Positions 1 to 10,926 of a DNA stretch of 64,000 bases are shown here, one piece after another; within the stretch, counting starts at the first letter, position 1, and each line of letters starts with the position of its first letter. A model generated the notes under the pieces. It saw only the letters and a program-made list of their open reading frames with translations. It searched no databases and was not told the origin of the DNA. The stretch is from Aurelia coerulea (lineage: Eukaryota > Cnidaria > Scyphozoa > Semaeostomeae > Ulmaridae). A program made the position numbers and the translations under genes. The stretch spans positions 13,165,501-13,229,500 of the forward strand of contig CM076955.1 of the NCBI GenBank assembly GCA_039566865.1, read 5' to 3'.

Positions 1-54
1 TATGGCACCTGGAAGGAATTTCAGCCATTTGTCGATAACACCAAGAAAAATTAG
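1..54 (+). CDS. possible C-terminal exon running in from the left edge
   Basis: The first 54 bases are open in frame 1 and read YGTWKEFQPFVDNTKKN followed by TAG. The mix of aromatic, charged and polar residues looks coding, and the next several hundred bases have no open frame of note, as expected for a 3' UTR. There is too little sequence to name a family and the upstream exons lie outside the window. A chance open frame of 17 codons is quite possible. Confidence 0.25.
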   Translation, partial: YGTWKEFQPFVDNTKKN

Positions 55-640
55 AAGGAGAATTATGCTATGTTTTCAAGCTATGAACAGTGTTTAATTT
101 TTCAGTTTATGGCTCTTGTCTTAGGTACTGCATTTTATAGTGTCACAGCCAAATATTTGGTGCTTCCTAATTTCTTTTCCTGTTTGAACACATATATAAG
201 TTGATAGAACAATCCAAGCCCAGAGAGGAACAGGTAGAAATGTAACATTTGTCTTGTTCCAGTTTCATGTTTTGAAATTTTAATCATTCTCTTGAAATTA
301 GTTGCTTGTGTATTTGTGAAAAAAAAACAGTTTTGATTAAGATAAAATTTGATTAGTTTAAATCTGTTCTTTAACTGTTGCCAACAAAATAGTCAAAGAG
401 TTTGAAAATATAGGGTCCAGGTAGAACTTGCCCTTTCTGTCTGTCAACATGAGCATACAATTAAGGGCGGACTTTTTGTTCATTGTCAGTGAAAAGGGTC
501 ATTTATTTTATAAAAGTCAGAGAAAAGGGTCAATATTTGCCAGGTAAAGTCAGAGATAAGGGGTATGTTTAAAGTTTTGGGAACTCACATGATATACATA
601 TGCATATAGAAGTGACCCCGCCGGGGGATGGACACTTTTC
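55..640. other. noncoding stretch with a degenerate 35-bp triplet repeat
   Basis: No convincing gene. Between about 486 and 565 a short motif of the type GTCAGAGAAAAGGGTCA recurs three times at a spacing near 35 bp. Confidence 0.5.
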
Positions 641-645
641 AGCAA

Positions 646-980
646 CTTTGAAGGTGTTGTGGCGCAGTGGTGTAATCCTCTGACTTTTGGCAGCCAGAAC
701 AGTCAGGCGGAAAGCCAGACTGGAATCGGCGTATGTTACGCCATATTTATATGGCGGACAGACTACTCTAAACAATAGAAATAGCAATAGAACAAAAGAA
801 ATCAGCGTACATATATGGCGTACGGAGTACACGGATTCCACCTAGGGCGGACAGGGTTGATACAAGGTAGAGCCTCACCACTTGAGCGTGACAACAAGGG
901 GTCACAGACTCAATAAGGTCTTCTCTACTTCTGCGATCCCAGCGCTTGGCGCTAAAAACTGCAACTTCACCTTCAGCAGA
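646..980 (+). mobile_element. tRNA-derived SINE copy A, with an insertion
   Basis: The 5' part has an A-box-like TGGCGCAGTGG at about 657 and, further on, a weak B-box-like GGTTGATAC near 854, followed by a tail (GGGGTCACAGACTC, then TTCTGCGATCCCAGCGCTTGG) shared with two other places in the window. The tRNA-like head is interrupted between about 712 and 846 by a segment with inverted ends (CGTATGTTACGCC facing GGCGTACGGAG); the short word GGCGGA occurs at both junctions, consistent with a target duplication. Confidence 0.6.
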
Positions 981-984
981 TGTT

Positions 985-1396
985 AGATATTAAGACTTTA
1001 AAATCTTTGGATAGCGATAGCCTTTGCACAAGCATTCTCCAGTGGTCTCAATGTCGTGCCAGTCTTTTAGCTCCAACCATTGTAAGCCCGCTGATTTCTT
1101 TCATATTGTCTTGTCTTTGGTCCTCCCCTTCCTCGGTTTCCTATTACCAATACCCATTAGCAATCCTGTGTCCAGATTGGCAGATTGTAATTCCTTAACA
1201 TGTGTCCAAGGAAAGCTAGTTTCCTTCCATTTATGATATTGAGCAGTCTGTTTGTTACACAATTAATTCCTTGGAGTATTTCTTCATTAGTTTTCCTTTC
1301 TGGCCAGCTTATGCATAGTACCCACTCAAAGCACCAAAATTCAAAGCTCTGGATTCTCTTCTTGTCCGAGTTCTTGAGTGCCCAACATAACACTCA
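985..1396 (-). pseudogene. C-terminal fragment of a non-LTR retrotransposon reverse transcriptase
   Basis: Minus-strand translation gives RIQSFEFWCFEWVLCISW, then RKTNEEILQG, LLNIINGRKLAFLGHMLR and, after frame changes, GRGGPKTRQYE-like remnants. This is the widely conserved region downstream of the RT domain in many LINE ORF2 proteins (IEAFEMWCWRR ... RRKLxFLGHIxR ... GRRxRGRPR). The catalytic core is absent and the frame is broken, so it is a dead fragment lying between two SINE copies. Confidence 0.7.
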
Positions 1397-1423
1397 GATC
1401 TGTATGATGCAATTGAGAAATTG

Positions 1424-1558
1424 AGAAGGTGTGGTGGCCCAGTAGTGTAATCCTCTGACTTTGCAGCCAGAACAGTCAGGCGGACATGGTTTGATACCCT
1501 GTAGAGCCCCACCACTCCAGTGTCATGACAAGGGGTCACAGACTCATTAGGTTATTCA
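1424..1558 (+). mobile_element. tRNA-derived SINE copy B
   Basis: Compact copy of the SINE seen at 646: A box TGGCCCAGTAG at about 1433, B box GGTTTGATACCC at about 1487, then the shared GGGGTCACAGACTC tail. It lacks the insertion found in copy A. The two boxes about 50 bp apart are the expected internal RNA polymerase III promoter layout, though the A box is imperfect. Confidence 0.6.
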
Positions 1559-4100
1559 TTTCACATGTTTAAGAAGAGTAGCCTTTCAGCATTGCTGATT
1601 TTCAAGGGGCCCTCCACTATAAAAACATACAAAATGAAAATATTATCAAAAACTACATTAATCTAATTACAATTCAATATATCACATTCTATTAAAGCCC
1701 AATTATAATCTAGAATGAATATCTACACAATAAAAGAAAGTCCAAATAGCAAGCACCTATTTAAAACTAAACAAGACATCGCTTAAAGCTGTTCAGGGAG
1801 GATGGCTGCTTACACTCAGCTGTGAGGCCATTCAGGGGTGTTGTGGGGCCTGTCTATTAGGGGGGGGGCACAGTGGGGCAACATCATGACATAGACCAAA
1901 AATTTGATTTCCCTCAACTACTTCCAAGCATACCTATTTTGAAAGAGTAATGGTTGGGGATCACAAAACTTTTTAAATATTCTTTCTATCCCTTTTCTGA
2001 AAGAATGTACGAGGCTTTAAGTACTAGGTTTTCTCACAAACAGTAGCAAGAAAATTCCAGTGCAGTTGATCACTGAAAATCAAGCTACCTTATCTGCCTT
2101 CTGTAGCTCCTTCAGTGGATGTTACAGGTTAAACCTTTATATCAGTTTGATCTTTAGCCATTAGCAGACAATATTCATAACGTTGACAGCACAAAAAACT
2201 ATTTTTCAGATTTTTGCTAATATTTTGATCGGTGCACCATTGGCTGCGCTATTTAGGCCATTCTTAGCAACACACGTACCTTTCTAGTTGGATACAAAAC
2301 GTGCAGACAAGAGCAGACAAACCACACTATGCTTAAATTGTACCTTAAGAGTCAATGATAATATGGTAGAAAGGATTGTTTGCGGAAATTTGCGGGTTTC
2401 AAGGAGAATCTGTCACAATATCTCAGTTTTTTATGAAATAATGGAAGTAAAAAATAGCGAAGGCATCACTTTAGGATTCTATGCCTCTGAAATCTAATTC
2501 TAAGACAGCTGACCCAGTAAATATTGATGTCCAATGGTTTTTAAGTGTAAAAAAGAAAAGAAAACTGCAAAGTAAGGGGGCATGGGCAAACAAGGGAGCT
2601 ATTGTAGGTCTACAGGGTACTGAGCAGAACAAACCACAATATTTTTACAATTGAATCCTTAAAACGGTCAAAAATTACAAAGGGATTTCATATTATCCAT
2701 AGCAACAGAAAACGTCATGATGCACACACATTTTTTGCAGTTATTATCTCTGGTTTCATTGTAAAACCTTCCAATAATCATAATAATAATCATCATCACA
2801 ACTGTAATTTAGTATAGAAAATAAACGAAATTAATTTGCATTTTTTCTAACCAACCAATTTATTTCAAACATATTATTACATAGTTGCAGTAAGACCTTA
2901 AAGACAAATGATGGATATATAGCGCCTAGTTTAAAAATAGAACAAAAGATGGCTTAGTGCTTTCATTTGTTTAATTGATTTGTTAATCTCTCGATATCAT
3001 CAAATACAATGGAATTCAATAGGTTATATTTAGATTGCCCAGGCCCCTGATTTAAGTCACCTTATATCTCCGTCATTTGTCTTTAAACATGAATTGTTAA
3101 GAATAAACAAAAAATTCTTCTTAAATAGCGAATGTCATGATGCCTTGTACAAATGCCCCACTGTGGGGGGGGGGGGCTAAGGCCTCAAAGTTTCCAAAAA
3201 AAAGTTTTTTAATTTGCCCATTTCTCCTTTTGCGAGAAGTTCGCAGTGACTAACGGAAAATTTTGGAATTTATTTGTGTTTTGTTAGGATTAGGTCCATG
3301 TGAACCGCGGCGAAGAGGCCAATCCTCCGGGGATGAAACCCGATGGGTAGGCCCTTCAGAGCAAAATTCATGTTCGGGTTGCGAAAATCAAATGCGAGCG
3401 AAGCGAGTAAAAATAGGGTCCGGGGGCCCGCCTCCGCGAAAACTTTTTTGCGACCACTCTCTTACATCGTTAGAAAGTGCCCTTTTTTGTGAAGAAGTCA
3501 CCATTGAAAGGTGCAGCAGAACTTGATGGATGGAAGGCTTCCCTGGGAAATTTTTAAAAGTAGAACTTAAAAATCACTTAGAAATAGATTGGTTTTTGCT
3601 GTAGTTGTATGAAATATAAGCATGATAGCTTGATAACTCTGATAACTTCCTAATATCTTCATTTTTTAAATGTTCTAGCTTCCATAAGCTTGACTTTCTG
3701 AGCCTTTTCAGAGGAAAGGAAAAAAAAATTGGGGCTGAAACGAAAAAATATCTTGTGTGAAAATACGTAATCCATGGCTTCCATTTTTGGTGGAAATGAA
3801 TGATAACTATCGGTCATGAAAAACCTCTTGATGTACAGTAGTAGTTCATCAACTTGACTTTTAATTACAGTAAGTGACATCTTCAAAGGTATATTTCAGA
3901 CCTACTTGTTTAAATCAACTTTATCTTCCGAAGCAAAGAGCTTTTTTTGAAAGGTCTTCATGCAAAACTTACAAAAAGTCTTGTTTTGAATTTTTTGTGG
4001 CTCTGCTATCCTCTGATACACAGTGTATGTAAACTACTCTGCTAAAACCAACACTAATATGTCAAAAATTTTCACCGGAATGCAACAAAAAGCCCGGTAA
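1559..4100. other. noncoding, with scattered repeat fragments
   Basis: No supported gene. There are G homopolymers near 1860 and 3168. Around 3400-3500 lies a fragment of a dispersed family (GGTCCGGGGGC, then a run resembling AAACTTTTTTGCGACCAC) that recurs near 34540 and 52420. Confidence 0.5.
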
Positions 4101-4109
4101 GGGAACACT

Positions 4110-4400
4110 ACACATATTTTGGGTTGGGAACGTGCCATCGGGAAGGGTATCAATTTTCGCGATTTTTGCATAAGGCATGGTATCGATTTTCATGATTTTA
4201 GTATTGGGAACGGTATCGATTTTCACGATTTTGGTATAAGGTCAGGTATATATTTTTGGAAAATTGGTATAACATCGGGTATATTTTTTTGGAAAATTGA
4301 CATAAGGTCGGGTACTATACATTTTGAAAAATTGGTGTAAGGTCAGGTATACATTTGCGAAAAACTGGTATAAGGAACGGGTACGTTTGTGAAATTTTGA
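4110..4400 (+). repeat. degenerate tandem array, about 37-40 bp period
   Basis: Six to seven loosely conserved units, each containing GGTATAAGGT-type words followed by a T-rich run and GGAAAATTGGTAT. It starts with GGGAACGTGCCATCGGGAAG and ends with GGCACGTCCCCGACC. Similar arrays occur at about 29735-29875 and 45340-45490. Frames inside it are artefacts of the repeat. Confidence 0.6.
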
Positions 4401-4529
4401 TGGCACGTCCCCGACCAAAACCTGGTAAAGTACCCCCTGGGACAAAAGGAGCACGTGTTGTAGCTATGGTTGTAGGAAGATGTCAAAGAAATGCACACAA
4501 TCTGATTCGATCAAATAAACAGTATCAAC

Positions 4530-4840
4530 CCAAGCTCTGTCTGGAGACCTTGTAAGAAACTGTCTTGATGTGTTCCTTCCAATCCAAGGTGTTGTCGATC
4601 TGCACACCAAGATATTTGGTTTTTTGCACAACTTCCAGCTCATTGTCCCAAACTTTTAGTTTCAAAGATTCCTTTTGATTTTTTAGAATTTTATGCTCCG
4701 GCTTTGTGGAAGTGAGCATGGAATGTGTTTTCATTACATTGCATTAAGTGAAAGTTTGTTCCCTTTAAGCCATTTTTCAACTTGTGTAAGGTCACTGTTG
4801 AGCGCCTCATTCAGCTGAGCAATGTCATAGGCTTGATGGC
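4530..4840 (-). pseudogene. LINE reverse transcriptase fragment
   Basis: Minus-strand frames contain LTQVEKWLKGNKLSLN and, after a frameshift, VVQKTKYLGVQIDNTLDW, the LNxxKT and YLGVxLDxxLxW region that follows the YADD box in CR1/L2/Jockey-type reverse transcriptases. Neither the catalytic boxes nor the endonuclease are present. A SINE tail fragment (TTTTGCGATCCCAGTGCTTGG, 4862-4882 region) abuts its upstream end. Confidence 0.65.
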
Positions 4841-4845
4841 AATGG

Positions 4846-4910
4846 TTGTGTCGTCTCTACTTTTGCGATCCCAGTGCTTGGTGCTAAAAAACTCGAATTC
4901 ACTTCACTTC
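4846..4910 (+). mobile_element. SINE tail fragment (copy C)
   Basis: Contains CTACTTTTGCGATCCCAG and GCTTGGTGCTAAAAA, matching the 3' tail of the SINE copy at 646-980. It ends in a short TTCAC repeat. Confidence 0.45.
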
Positions 4911-5065
4911 ACTTTAAAACTAGGAAGTTCAGTAATCTCAGCTTTGTCTTCAATATGGTCATTACTTGAAAGAAATTATTTTTACTTAGGCTAGTTATTC
5001 CCATTCTTGTGATCTTTTAGACAAATTTGCAGTCATGCCTGAGAAAGTATCATGCCATTCCCATA

Positions 5066-5125
5066 AATTAAATTAATAATAATAATGATAATAAGAATAA
5101 TTATTATTATTATAATTTTTATATA
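5066..5125. repeat. AT-rich trinucleotide microsatellite
   Basis: A run of AAT/ATT repeats (AATAATAATGATAAT then ATTATTATTATTAT). It lies just beyond the 3' end of the minus-strand LINE at 5220-6790 and may be its tail. Confidence 0.7.
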
Positions 5126-5219
5126 GTGCCAAAATCTATTAGATATATATTCTTTAGTGCTGTACAATACCTAAGTTAAAAAAGTGTCCATATTTACATG
5201 TAAAAAGTTCCGGAATTAA

Positions 5220-6790
5220 TCACAGTTCAAAAGCAATAGAAAATAAAAATGTTTTTAATCTAGATTTAAAAGTATCAATGCTCTGCGAGTTACGAATGTT
5301 ATGAGGTAAGCAATTCCATAATGTAGCAGCAGCGACTGGAAATGCTCTGTCTCCAAATGTTGTGTATTTTTTCCTAGGAATGTTCAACTTTAAAGATGCA
5401 TTTGACCTGAGAGAATACCTTCCTTGTGCTTGCATCGAAAACATACAACAATATCTTGAATTCAATTCTTTGTTGAACAGGTAGCCTGTGCAGTTCCTTT
5501 AACGCAGGAGTGATATGATCATACTTTTTTACTCCAGTTATTATCCTTGCGGCTGCATTCTGTACGCGTTGCAGTGTCTGTATTTGACCATCCGGCAGAC
5601 CGTATACAGTAGTGTCCCGCATATAAGAAACAACTTTTTCAATTTCAGGTCTGATGCGTTTCTTATAAAATGAGATAAACTTGCAAATCAGGGTAAAGTT
5701 TCTTATTACAAAAATCATATACTGTTGAACCAGACATGATCTCTATTGATGATTTTTTTTTTAATTGTATTTGTAAATTTTCACTTCAAGAAAATGCTAC
5801 AGTTATTTCAGGAAGGTGCATTTTGCATACAAAATTATTGTTTTCATTTGAATGGGTACAGTTCAATACAACTGGAAAGCTGAAAAATTCCAAGGTTTCA
5901 ATCCATAGTTTTTAAATAAGAAACAAGCTTTTTTCAGACCTGAACAAGTTTCTTATGAAATGGGGTATTATTTTGAAAATCAGGGTCTGTGTTTCTTAAA
6001 TTTGTGTTTCTTATATGCGGGACACTACTGTAGTAGGCTATTGCAGTAATCGGGCAGTAATCAAGTTTATTTGTAATGAATGCACGAACCATTGTCTCTG
6101 TGGATTTCGAATCGAGATACTTTCTAAAATGTCTGATGTTTCTTATGTGATAAAAAGCTGTGGAGCAGGTCTTTGTTATTTGACTCTCCATGGACAAATT
6201 TTCGTCCATCATGGCTCCAAGATTTCTCAAAGAAGAGACTGGCTTCATTTCAGTGTCACCAATCTTTATAGAATGTGTGTTCAATTTACTTAAGTTGTGC
6301 TTTGACCCTATTATCATGAACTCCGTTTTTCCAGCATTTATTTCAAGCTTATTGGCAAGCATCCATTTCCTAACATCGAATATACAGGTCTGAGTTGACT
6401 GGAGTGCGTCATCTTGTGAGACCTCGTCGGTGGGTTTGAATGATAGGTATTTTTGATGGTCATCTGCGTACCCATGTGCATTTGGGAGATGCTTTGCCAT
6501 GACATCAAACAGTAAACTTGCGTAGATAAGGAATAGGATTGAGCCTAAGCAGGATCCTTGAGGGACACCGTATTCAAGTTTAGTCCTTTCAGATAGCTTC
6601 CCTTTGATTTGCACACACTGATATGGGTTGCTTATGTATGATTGCACCCACTGTAATGCTGTTCCGCAAAGCCCTAGTTTTTTCTTTAGAATATCCAAGA
6701 GAATGGCATGATCAATTGTGTCAAAAGCCGCACTAAGATCTAACATCCCAAACAATGTAACTTTCTGGGTATCCATATCAAGGAGAATGT
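5220..6790 (-). pseudogene. 5'-truncated CR1/L2-like LINE ORF2 (reverse transcriptase), split by a MITE
   Basis: The minus-strand frame from 6776 begins inside the RT domain: motif A LDLSAAFDTIDH, then YGVPQGSCLGSILF, the catalytic GYADDHQKY, LEINAGKTEFMI and LRNLGAMMDENL. The endonuclease and RT N-terminus are missing, the usual result of 5' truncation at insertion. The frame is interrupted at 6030 by a 424-bp MITE (5607-6030); beyond it the typical C-terminal region resumes (TLQRVQNAAARIITG, then ATLWNCLPHNIRNSQSIDTF). At least one further frameshift is needed between about 5460 and 5380. It would act by target-primed reverse transcription, but this copy is dead. Assignment to CR1/L2/Rex-like rather than Jockey is from general appearance only. 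Confidence 0.85.
5607..6030. mobile_element. 424-bp TA-flanked MITE inserted in the LINE
   Basis: Terminal inverted repeats of at least 22 bp (CAGTAGTGTCCCGCATATAA at the left, its complement at the right). Both ends are flanked by TA (5605-5606 and 6031-6032), and the LINE reading resumes on either side. TA duplication plus CAGT termini fits the Tc1/mariner/pogo supergroup. It has no transposase, so it is nonautonomous. Confidence 0.85.
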
Positions 6791-7190
6791 AACTTCAACC
6801 TTCAGTCCACTTTTGACCAGTTGGAATTCGTTATTAAAGCTAGCCAGATAAGATAAGATGATATACGAATATCTCTCGTAGGCTATAGGTATTTATAGGT
6901 AGTTATAATAAAGACCTGTCTTGTTTTGTTTTGTTTTGTTCTGTCTCGTTATGGTTGGTGGTAAATGTGTTTGTACAGCGATAACACGTTTTCAATGGAC
7001 TGTTGCACAGGAGATGTCCTTAAACCCATCTTTAGTCTGATTTATGAAAGATATATCTTATCATGGAAACTAACTTAGCCAGAAATGAAGTCAATCCCAC
7101 CTGATGAAACAGGCCAGGCCGCCACTGCCGGATTGTTGGCATGAATATACGTTGCTTCTGTTACTTGCCTCAATATGCGCCATCTAATGC
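6791..7190. other. no gene seen
   Basis: Low-complexity TTTTGTTTTG near 6925. Nothing else recognisable. Confidence 0.4.
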
Positions 7191-7194
7191 ATGT

Positions 7195-7570
7195 TCATAA
7201 GAGTTTTATGGAAAGTGCTTGTTCTATCCCATTTTGTTTTTCAAGCATATGTTGATTGAAGACAGATAGATGTTCCCTTCTTTCAACTTTCTTTATGTGC
7301 TCATTGCACCTTTTGCCAGAATTGCATTCTGTTTCTCCAATATCATTCTCTCCACAAGTACATTTAATTTCATAAGCGGCATCTATGGTTTTGCAGCTGA
7401 AAGTTTTGAATTTACCTTGCACATACAGCATTTAGATATCTCTTCAGGAGCTTTCTTGACCTCTCCACAACTCTTTTCTTTAGCTCTGCCTCTTTCAGTA
7501 TTCTTATGCATTCCTTTGCTAGTTCACTACGAGGCGTAGCGTCCACGAAAAGAAAAGAAATAGAAGTGAC
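7195..7570 (-). pseudogene. Penelope-like element fragment (RT thumb to GIY-YIG region)
   Basis: Minus-strand frames read FVDATPRSELAKECIRIL and LKKRVVERSRKLLKRYL, matching the TPGSxLAKxxRxxL and KVVERxGxxL signature just before the GIY-YIG endonuclease of Penelope-like retroelements. In another frame comes AAYEIKCTCGENDIGETE, close to the YxIxCxxCxxxYIGET start of that endonuclease, with Tyr of the YIG triad replaced by Asp. A frameshift near 7430 separates the two parts. It is a decayed 3' fragment. Confidence 0.65.
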
Positions 7571-7849
7571 CTGAAGCGAACATTTTTGTTGATGCAAGTG
7601 AAATGTTGAGAAAATGACAATGAAACCTGTTGTCATTTATGAAGCTCTGGTGCAAATGTTCTTGCAACTATAACTTTGCAAAGATAAGACACAACTATAT
7701 TTCCACTTATTACACTTATAATTTGCAATTAAAATAACATCATCAGCTGATACTTCAAATCAATGCAATGGATAACTTGAAAACGAAATGAGGTATCCAA
7801 AAAATATAAACACGAACTTTTATCATTTGAAAGTGCTTTCTTTTGTTTT

Positions 7850-8520
7850 CCTTTGCCTAGATTTGATTTGCTTTGTTTTGCCTTGCTTTGCTTTGCTTTG
7901 CTTTTTGCTTTGTTTTGTTTTCTTTGCCTAGGTTTGATTTGCTTTGGTTTGCTCTGTTTTGCTTTGTTTTGAGTTGCTTTTTTGCTTTGCTTTTATTTGC
8001 TTTGTTTGCTTCGCTTTTTTTCCTTTGCTTTGATTTGCTTTTTTTGCTTCGCTTCTTTTGCTTCTCTTTGATTTGCCTTGTTTGCTTCGCTTTTTTTCCT
8101 TTGCTTTGATTTGCTTTTTTTGCTTCGCTTCTTTTGCTTCGCTTTGATTTGCCTTGTTTGCTTCGCTTTTTTTCCTTTGCTTTGATTTGCTTTTTTTGCT
8201 TCGCTTCTTTTGCTTCGCTTTGATTTGCCTTGTTTGCTTCGCTTTTTTTCCTTTGCTTTGATTTGCTTTTTTTGCTTCGCTTCTTTTGCTTTGGTTTGGT
8301 TTGCTTTGTTTGGTTTTGCATTTCTTTGTTTTGCTTTGCTTTAATTTGATTTGCTTTGTTTGCTTTCATTTGGTTTGTTTTGCTGTGTTTTGCTTTGCTT
8401 TGTTTTTGTATGGTTTGGTTTGGTTTGGTTTGGTTTGCTTTGACTTGCTTTGTTTTGCCTTGCTTTGTTTTGCTTTGCTTTGTTTTGCCTTGCTTTGTTT
8501 TTCTTTTGTTTTGCCTTGCA
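7850..8520. repeat. CT-rich (TTTGC)n tract with a 76-bp minisatellite
   Basis: Purine/pyrimidine-skewed tract built of TTTGC, TTTGAT and TTCGC words. Between about 8008 and 8300 a 76-bp higher-order unit recurs nearly four times (GCTTCGCTTTTTTTCC begins at 8008, 8084, 8160 and 8236). The tract stops less than 100 bp before the acceptor site of the fucosyltransferase exon. A 233-residue lysine/glutamine-rich minus-strand frame over it is an artefact of composition. Confidence 0.9.
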
Positions 8521-8598
8521 AGTGTGGCTTGAACGGTTTGAGACCCAAAGACTCTCATTCTCTTTGTTCCTAATAATAAATTTTCATGGTTTTTGCAG

Positions 8599-10193
8599 GT
8601 TATTTCAAAATGCTAATGATTGTCGCAGTGGCATTTCTTGTGATGTTTGGTATAAATTGTTCGCAGAGATTTCTAAGGTATCATGGACTTATTTACCTAA
8701 TAATATTGATGTGCGGAGCGTTACCCCCGGGCTACCTGGGAAATCCAAAATCATTTCGAAAGAACTATTTTGATGAATGGCTAAGGAGTAACACACATTT
8801 GAAAATACCAAATGCTTTAAATTTTCATGAAAGAGTGCGAGAGTCGAAGCAAGTCAACACGATTCTCATTTTTACGACATTGTTTGGCAATGAAGAATGG
8901 CCAAATTTGAAGCGCAATGACGAAGGAAATTATTTGAAAAGGCACGGATGTCCCGTGTCAAATTGTCGTTTGACAATAAACCAAGATGTGGAAGCATTAA
9001 AATATAGTGATATAGTTGTATTTCATAGCAGAGACATGATGGATGGAGCTACGCTGAGAAGTCTGAGAGACTTGGACAGACGCAAGGGCCAGATATGGGT
9101 TTATTTTACATCTGAAAATCCTCTTAATTCGCAAAGTGATGCACTGTATGATGATCTGTTTGACTGGACAATGACATACAAACACAATAGTGACATCTGG
9201 TTACCTTATGCCCGCTACTACCCGCATAAACCTTCCAAACAAATAAAAAGAATGAATTACGCAAAGACCAAGAGTAAACTGGTTGCTTGGTTAGTAAGTG
9301 GTTGTGGTAACATTCGAGACAGAGTTGTCTATGAGCTACAACAACATCTAAAGTTAGACGTAGCTGGTAAATGTAGCAGTGCTTTTTCGAATACTTTCAC
9401 TTGCGATACAGACAAGGACTGCTATGCGAAAATTCACCAATACAAATTTTATCTTGCTTTTGAAAATCAGTACTGTGATGAATATGTGACAGAAAAATAC
9501 TGGTATAAAGGAATCAGAAATGGTGTTGTTCCAATTGTCCTCGGGGCAGGCCCTTATTTTGACAAGAGGGTAGCAATTCCTGGCTCATATATTGATGCAC
9601 TTGATTTCAAGACAGTGGCAGATTTAGCGGCTTATATAAAATATTTAGACGCTAACGATACTGCTTATAATGAATATTTTAAATGGAAAGAAAAGTATAA
9701 GCTCTGGGAACCAATTTGTGATTGGCCTTTTGAGCCGTATTGGGCTTGCGAAATGTGTATTCGATCAAATAAAGGTATCAAACATCAACCTACAGTAAAG
9801 ATTTCTGAATTTTGGGGCCTTGCCAAAAATTGTGAAGGGCGAATTGGTAAAATACAACGCTTCCTGGAACAATCGAAGCATGACTTTTCTAAGATGGTTC
9901 AAAACGTTAAGGTAGCAATTGATGAACCGTATGTAAACCCGTACGATAAAACGGGCGAAGAAATTGATGTTTTTGAAACGAGGCAGGAACAAGCAACAGA
10001 GACAGAAGTTGGTTTGGAAGCGAGTAATGGTGACTACAAACCAGATAAGACGGGATCTTTTACAGATAGAAGTGAAGCATCCAGAAGTATACGGTATGAA
10101 ATCGAATCAACGGACGATTACTTCATATTAATGGTATTTACGTTTTCTGCTGTTGGATTTCTATTTTATCTATATAGAGATTATGTTCGGTGA
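8599..10193 (+). CDS. GT10 alpha-(1,3)-fucosyltransferase-like protein
   Basis: Transfers fucose from GDP-fucose to glycan acceptors in the Golgi lumen, by family. The open frame from ATG 8586 has 535 codons, but GTTTTTGCAG ending at 8598 is a good splice acceptor, so the exon probably starts at 8599 with translation from Met9 (8610). Numbering from 8586: N-terminal hydrophobic segments at 9-24 and 34-45 (signal anchor), the ESP-like site at 173-180 (YFTSENPL), AWLVSGC at 234-240, and the GDP-fucose motif FYLAFENQYCDEYVTEKYW at 288-306, an excellent match to the family signature including the conserved Glu-Asn and Thr-Glu-Lys. Paired cysteines ACEMC at 388-391 match the family's C-terminal CxxC. 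Unusually, a tail of about 120 residues follows and ends in a second hydrophobic stretch (512-530). A same-strand relative lies 5 kb downstream. Specific linkage cannot be assigned. Confidence 0.92.
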
Positions 10194-10926
10194 TCTGAAT
10201 TTCTAAGGAGCCAGTTGAAATCAACCATTTCTGCTACCAGGTTATTTGATAAAACGGTATCCACTGTGCGAACAATGTTATTGCACAGAATATCCAAAGG
10301 ATTTAGAAAATTCCAGGTCAGTTGATTTAGAAGGTCAGTTGGCTAGATTGGGCTTAATTTTTGTTTTGGGAACTTTTTTGGGAAATTGTGGTTTCAGTCA
10401 GACATAGTCATATGATTCTGACAGAAATTGTAAAAGAGTTCAAACTTGAAAGTTTTTATTTTTAGTGCTTCCGTTTCGTCCTCCCCCTAATCTAATCGTT
10501 CTGAATTTACAACTCCATGATTGCTACTTGACTGATTACGCGAGTCCCTTGTATCCCACTGTAAACATTGCTCAGAGGACCTTCTGCTGACTAAAGTGAT
10601 ATCGTTCAAGTCAAAGAAGGCACACAGATAGGCTCCTTAAACTATAGCAAAGAGTAATTTATCAAATTCTAAGAAGTTGAAAAATGAGAATATAGACTCT
10701 TCATTTGATCAAAGAGGCGGGGAAAATGAGATTAAAGACTTTCATACTTAGGGTATTTTCAAAATCTAGATATTGATGAATATTGAATAGAATGTATTTT
10801 TGAACTAGACCCATTACAAGAGCCCTTGTGTTTTGCTTTGTTTATGATAAACTGATATGCTCCACTTCAACTAGGGATTCATAGGTATTCATGTCGTTAC
10901 ATCTCAAATCTCAGACCTAATTTCTA
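10194..10926. other. 3' flank of the fucosyltransferase gene, no further gene
   Basis: No close AATAAA was seen after the stop codon. Nothing else recognisable up to the MITE at 10927. Confidence 0.4.

Noticed and set aside
7857..8558. 233-codon lysine/glutamine-rich minus-strand frame
   Set aside because: Low-complexity translation of the TTTGC tract, with no domain or start context.
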